Source: Defluviitaleaceae bacterium
Lineage (GTDB): Bacteria > Bacillota > Clostridia > Lachnospirales > WQUN01
Direction of reading: 5' to 3'
DNA length: 33,953 nucleotides
Assembly (NCBI GenBank): GCA_009784025.1
Contig: WQVK01000027.1
Coordinates: forward strand, 1 to 33,953
Below, one piece after another: positions 30,562 to 33,953 of this stretch. Under the pieces are notes generated by a model. That model had not been told where the DNA came from and made no database searches. It saw only the letters and a program-made list of their open reading frames with translations. Numbering within the stretch: the first letter of the stretch is position 1; each line of letters starts with the position of its first letter. Position numbers and translations under genes: made by a program.

Positions 30562-30975
30562 ATGAGAAAACTGCTTATTGGGCTAACCATCTTTCATGCA
30601 GTGGTTAACACGCTGTATCTGGTGCGGTTCTTTGGGGTGTGGCCGCCAGAAGCTGTGGTTTACGGTTATGTGCCATGGTTTATGTCATTTGCATTGCCCA
30701 ATACGGTGTTTACCTTGCTGGCATGGCTGCTGTTGTATGCATTGCTAAAGCGGGCAAGCAAACTGGCAATCGTAACCGGGCTGTTGCTTTCAGGCGGGTT
30801 GATTTTCCATGCGCTAAATGGATTGATGTTTGGGTTTCACACTGGGTATTTGCAGGAAATGTCCCTTAATGCCCTGTTCGAAATTGTGGTTTATATGTAT
30901 GGCTTGGGGCTTGCTGGGGTTTATGTTTGGTGGTTTTTGCAGGAAATTGTAAACATATATGTAAAGGACAAATAA
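30562..30975 (+). CDS. Integral membrane protein of unknown function
   Basis: The 137-residue protein has about four hydrophobic segments (KLLIGLTIFHAVVNTLYLV, FALPNTVFTLLAWLLLYALL, IVTGLLLSGGLIFHALNGLMF, NALFEIVVYMYGLGLAGVYVWWFL). ATG 30562 lies 4 bp after the zinc-ribbon stop with no good site of its own, so it is probably translated by re-initiation. No family is recognised. Confidence 0.7.
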   Translation: MRKLLIGLTIFHAVVNTLYLVRFFGVWPPEAVVYGYVPWFMSFALPNTVFTLLAWLLLYALLKRASKLAIVTGLLLSGGLIFHALNGLMFGFHTGYLQEMSLNALFEIVVYMYGLGLAGVYVWWFLQEIVNIYVKDK

Positions 30976-30989
30976 AACCGAAAAATGTC

Positions 30990-31018
30990 GGGACATGCCC
31001 ATACTCCCTTGATATAAT
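30990..31018 (+). promoter_or_regulatory. Promoter of the AraC-type regulator gene
   Basis: A perfect TATAAT (31013-31018), reading TTGATATAAT, is spaced 17 bp from GGGACA (30990-30995), a poor -35. GTCGGGACATGCCCAT covering the -35 is an imperfect dyad. A weak -35 beside a dyad suits activator control, perhaps by the regulator itself. Confidence 0.5.
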
Positions 31019-31036
31019 TTCTTTGGAGGCGATAAA

Positions 31037-32473
31037 ATGAATTGGGTGGATGATGCGCAAAAAGCAATAAACTATATTGAAAACAAATTGCTAGAAAGCA
31101 TATCGGTTGATGATGTGGCAAGCCATATTCATTCATCTGCCGATTATTTTCAACGTGTTTTTAATATTGTAACGGGGCTTTCCGTAAGCGAGTACATCCG
31201 CAACAGAAGATTAACACTTGCTGGCGACGAAATAATAAACACGCAAGCCAAAGTCATTGATGTTGCGCTGAAATACGGATACGATTCTCCAGACAGCTTT
31301 ACCAAAGCCTTTACACGGTTTCACGGAATGACACCAACGGCCGCAAAAACATCCGATACTCAATTAGAACGCTATCATCCACTTTCAATAAAAGTATTTA
31401 TTAAAGGTGGTTTTGGCATGAGCCGTAGGATTATCCCTAACATCCCGGTGATTGACAACTACGGCAATGAAGTAAATTACATCATTAATCTGCTGGAAGC
31501 GACTTTTTCTGTTGCAGGTAAAGAAACAGACAAGGCAGAACTGGCTGCATACAGTGGCATGAGCAATCGTTTTTGCTGGACAGACGGGGACTGGATGCGC
31601 CAGGGCAATGAAGCGATTGGCAGCATCAACGAAACACCATTTGAAGCAGAGGTTAGGCTATTAAAAGCCATTGGCTGGGTAGCAAAATACATCACTGTAC
31701 ATCGCCACAAAGACGGTAGCCCATTAAACACAGACAACGAACAAATTAGGCAAGATTTTGTTGCTGCTATCGACAAAGGTTACCCTGTTTTGTGTTTTAA
31801 CACAGAAACACATATGTACAATATAGTTATTGGTTACGAAGACAATGGGCATAAAATAATCTGTAAAAATCACATTCCAACGATAGCCGTTCATACAGAT
31901 TCAGAAACGGTTCTTTTGGCAAATTGGGAGAACACAATAACGGAGTATATCTTACTTAAAGAAAAAATCGAACTTGCTCCTGAAAGAGAACGAGCACTTG
32001 ACCTTTTCAAACTAATTGTATCCCTTGCCCGCAAGACAGATGAAATAAACGGGATAAAAGTCGGCTTCGCCGCATGGGAGTCGTATTTACGTATGCTTGA
32101 ATATGACGATTTTTCCGAATTATCTCTTGATGAATTGGGGATGCCCGATGGCAGAATGTGCGCATATTGTGACGGCCTGTGCCAAATATATGGCCGCAAA
32201 GAAGCATTGCCATACTATCGTTTGCTAGCAGAAAAATTCCCCGAATGGCGTGAAGAGCTTATAGCTGCAGTTGCCGCATTGGATGCTTGCGCAGGTTACG
32301 GTGGGTTTCTGTGGTCGCAAGGATTTACCATTGATGAAAATGGATATGAAAAATTCCGCGACCCAGCCGTCAGAAAGATACTGGCAGACGAAGGGCGCAG
32401 GGCAATGCAAAAGGATATGGATGCAATCGAACAATTTGAAAAAATCTTGGCGAAGGAAAATTCTAATAAATAA
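31037..32473 (+). CDS. AraC-family regulator with a large C-terminal sensor-like domain
   Basis: Residues 1-105 form an AraC-type double helix-turn-helix: ISVDDVASHIHSSADYFQRVFNIVTGLSVSEYIRNRRLTLAG, then VIDVALKYGYDSPDSFTKAFTRFHGMTPTAAK. Unusually the DNA-binding domain is at the N-terminus. The next ~370 residues do not match an effector domain I know well; the LLEATFSVAGKETDKAELAAYSGMSNRFCW start and later GYPVLCFNTETHMYNIVIGYEDNGHKIICKNH resemble the cysteine-peptidase-like (BtrH/C39-type) fold, often seen as a sensor. MCAYCDGLCQ is a possible metal site. ATG 31037 follows TTTGGAGGCGAT. The downstream gene begins 20 bp later. Confidence 0.88.
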   Translation: MNWVDDAQKAINYIENKLLESISVDDVASHIHSSADYFQRVFNIVTGLSVSEYIRNRRLTLAGDEIINTQAKVIDVALKYGYDSPDSFTKAFTRFHGMTPTAAKTSDTQLERYHPLSIKVFIKGGFGMSRRIIPNIPVIDNYGNEVNYIINLLEATFSVAGKETDKAELAAYSGMSNRFCWTDGDWMRQGNEAIGSINETPFEAEVRLLKAIGWVAKYITVHRHKDGSPLNTDNEQIRQDFVAAIDKGYPVLCFNTETHMYNIVIGYEDNGHKIICKNHIPTIAVHTDSETVLLANWENTITEYILLKEKIELAPERERALDLFKLIVSLARKTDEINGIKVGFAAWESYLRMLEYDDFSELSLDELGMPDGRMCAYCDGLCQIYGRKEALPYYRLLAEKFPEWREELIAAVAALDACAGYGGFLWSQGFTIDENGYEKFRDPAVRKILADEGRRAMQKDMDAIEQFEKILAKENSNK

Positions 32474-32492
32474 AAAAGAAAGGGCGATTATC

Positions 32493-33740
32493 GTGGATTT
32501 TTCAAAAAATCAAACCCAATTTGATTCGGCAATTCATGGCTCTATATGGAATGCAGGGCGGCTTATTTTTCCGCTTAATAAAAGCCTAGAAGGCATTAAA
32601 GACGAAAAGACAAAGGCCGCCTGTGCGGATTATTACAACTGCACCGTTAACGGGTATGCGGATATGTATGCAAACCTTGAAATTTACGGTTTGCACCAAG
32701 ACGAAGCCGAGCAATTATTGCAAGGCAAAAATTGGGGCAAGGCGATGGTTGCGGCTGATATAAAGGACGATAAGGCCAAGATGAAGCAATTCACCCTCAT
32801 AGGAAAACGTATAGACTTTATCAAGCATATACATGAAATGATAAAAAAATATTGCGCTGTATCCGGCAAAGTCGCGAAAATATCAACGGACAACTACAAT
32901 AAAATTGTGAAATTTTTCAAATCGCATTGCGGATATAATGAAGAGAAATTCTTGGAGTTGACTAAGCGCCTGTCGTTTGAAATCACGCCAGTTAATAATG
33001 GGTACGAACTCACTAATTCCAAATACCCTGGCATGCTCGAAGCAATGATTATAATGCACGAAACTTGCAAAAACCTTACAAAAAACCACAAAGGTCCCAA
33101 CCATAGCAGCCCATTTCTTATGGCTGAGCGTTTTCTCGATTTTCGTGTTCTGGGAGACGAATATGAATGTACACTTGAGGACGCGCTTTACTCCATTGAT
33201 GATGCAAATAAAAAAGAAGTGCTGCGCTTAAGCGAGATTCTCTTATCATTAGGGTTTGAGCAAAAATGTCGTTTAAATTCGGTTGATTGGACTTATGATG
33301 GCAAAGGCGCTGTATCTTTTAACGGTATGAAACCTTATATGGACGTAGGCAAAGAGGGGAATCTTAAACATTTAATTAGAGTTCACTTTGACCGGTGGAA
33401 CAATTTCGGGAAAGGAGGGGAACCCTTCGGAGACGGGGGTGTAGATATACAGAACAAGGCAATTATGGAGCAAGTGTTTGATGCAAAACCAAATGCAGAT
33501 GAACTGAAGCGGTTCTGCATCCTTAACCTTATAAAATGCCGCGAATGCGGGTGTAAAAACTGGGGGCCGCCACCTCACGGCCAATGTAAGGTTTTGTTCG
33601 GCAAACGGTTTAGGACATGCGGCGGGCATACAAACATCGGTATAGAGCATTTAAACAAGGATAATTTTGACATAATTGTTGATTTAGCAAAAGCCAAAAT
33701 CGAGACGATTAATTTTAACAAAAAGCTGCCCGCAAAATAA
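32493..33740 (+). CDS. Unrecognised 415-residue protein with a zinc-finger-like C-terminus
   Basis: The start is GTG 32493, preceded by AAGAAAGGGCG; the frame runs upstream into the regulator gene but without support. It is a soluble protein with alpha-helical N- and middle parts (IKDEKTKAACADYYNCTVNGYADMY; RIDFIKHIHEMIKKY) and a C-terminal Cys/His cluster: NLIKCRECGCKNWGPPPHGQC, then RTCGGHTNIGIEH, which could bind one or two zinc ions. No family is recognised. It is 20 bp behind the AraC regulator and probably co-transcribed, which makes it a candidate target or effector. It is flanked on the right by an IS element. Confidence 0.7.
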   Translation: MDFSKNQTQFDSAIHGSIWNAGRLIFPLNKSLEGIKDEKTKAACADYYNCTVNGYADMYANLEIYGLHQDEAEQLLQGKNWGKAMVAADIKDDKAKMKQFTLIGKRIDFIKHIHEMIKKYCAVSGKVAKISTDNYNKIVKFFKSHCGYNEEKFLELTKRLSFEITPVNNGYELTNSKYPGMLEAMIIMHETCKNLTKNHKGPNHSSPFLMAERFLDFRVLGDEYECTLEDALYSIDDANKKEVLRLSEILLSLGFEQKCRLNSVDWTYDGKGAVSFNGMKPYMDVGKEGNLKHLIRVHFDRWNNFGKGGEPFGDGGVDIQNKAIMEQVFDAKPNADELKRFCILNLIKCRECGCKNWGPPPHGQCKVLFGKRFRTCGGHTNIGIEHLNKDNFDIIVDLAKAKIETINFNKKLPAK

Positions 33741-33824
33741 GGCCTGTATGGTATAACATTGCAGTTGTGGTTACAAATATGGGGATGCTGCAACCGTACC
33801 AACGCTACTGCCAACAAAAGTGCT

Positions 33825-33953
33825 GAGAACCCATCCTCAAAAAAGTGTAACAACACCCGAAGTGTGTTAGAATATGGTAAAAAGGCATAGGGGTGATACT
33901 TGATGAGGTACAGCACGGATTTAACTGACAAGCAATGGGCAGTCATCCGAGAT
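33825..33953 (+). mobile_element. Left end of an IS5-family insertion sequence (truncated by the window)
   Basis: A transposase start is present, and the sequence from about 33825 (GAGAACCCATCCTCAAAAAA...) resembles the terminal repeat of IS5/IS427-type elements, which often begin GAGA. The right end is outside the window, so the inverted repeat cannot be verified. Confidence 0.5.
33903..33953 (+). CDS. IS5-family transposase, N-terminal fragment
   Basis: ATG 33903 follows AGGGGTGATACTTG. The 17 visible codons read MRYSTDLTDKQWAVIRD, the typical opening of IS5/IS427-group transposases (MRYPxDLTDxQW). The rest lies beyond the window. Confidence 0.8.
   Translation, partial: MRYSTDLTDKQWAVIRD

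Noticed and set aside
32271-33740. 489-residue version of the unknown protein
   Set aside because: The first 74 codons lie inside the AraC regulator gene; GTG 32493 has a suitable site and begins the non-overlapping part.
1-33953. CRISPR arrays, tRNA or rRNA genes
   Set aside because: No regularly spaced direct repeats, cloverleaf-like sequences with a GTTCGAATC arm, or rRNA segments were seen on either strand; this was by eye only.

Overview
The window looks like a chromosomal segment of an anaerobic member of the Clostridia (Firmicutes). Shine-Dalgarno sites are strong (AGGAGG type), genes are short and tightly packed on both strands, and gene content is typical of that class: a RibU-like ECF transporter S component, a clostridial-type SPFH/ribbon-helix-helix pair, a TSCPD protein, a FliY/CheC-type phosphatase next to CheY, a GHL10 surface glycosidase and an InlB-type repeat protein. 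I cannot name the genus. Most genes are housekeeping or accessory; there is no prophage, CRISPR array, rRNA or tRNA that I can see.

Layout. Positions 1-184 hold the tail of a repeat-containing surface protein. Positions 368-3302 hold a leftward sigma module: an ECF sigma factor, a translationally coupled membrane anti-sigma-like protein, and a further membrane-anchored protein. Positions 3524-7755 hold cytidine deaminase, divergent from a riboflavin-type S component, then a HAD phosphatase and a large secreted GHL10 glycosidase. Positions 7839-9644 hold an unknown 166-residue protein and an SPFH plus ribbon-helix-helix operon whose promoter carries a tandem-palindrome operator. Positions 9826-14005 hold an alpha/beta hydrolase and an SPL-type radical SAM protein (rightward), then MATE and EamA transporters (leftward). 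Positions 14494-17084 hold glucuronate isomerase (uxaC), a GNAT, and a PPOX plus winged-helix pair.

Positions 17539-22274 are leftward: uvrB overlapped by a Nudix gene, a small membrane protein, a GNAT with a helix-hairpin-helix tail like the RNA polymerase alpha CTD, an FlK-like thioesterase, and thioredoxin. Positions 22405-24558 hold tex. Positions 24975-29253 hold cheY with a CheC/FliY-like gene, a TSCPD protein, a TPR protein, deoD, and an alpha/alpha-toroid (squalene-cyclase-like) protein. Positions 29376-33740 hold a DUF606-type DMT transporter, an FmdB-type zinc ribbon, a membrane protein, an AraC regulator with a large C-terminal sensor-like domain, and an unrecognised 415-residue protein with a zinc-finger-like tail. 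The window ends inside the start of an IS5-type transposase gene.

The most unusual signal lies between the genes. At least five families of palindromic DNA are present. (1) A CAGTTGGTCGG / CCGACCAACTG terminator-like hairpin occurs four times. (2) A ~95-bp double hairpin built on GAAGAA arms occurs as an inverted pair. (3) A ~80-bp element ends in a GGAGGCGAAGCCTCTGACGG-type hairpin. (4) Quasi-palindromes built from GGTACC units occur in pairs 32 bp apart in two intergenic regions. (5) A 164-bp element has 35-bp perfect arms. The leader of the Nudix-uvrB operon also carries three copies of one arm sequence, so two hairpins would be mutually exclusive. Functions are assigned by reading motifs, not by database search.
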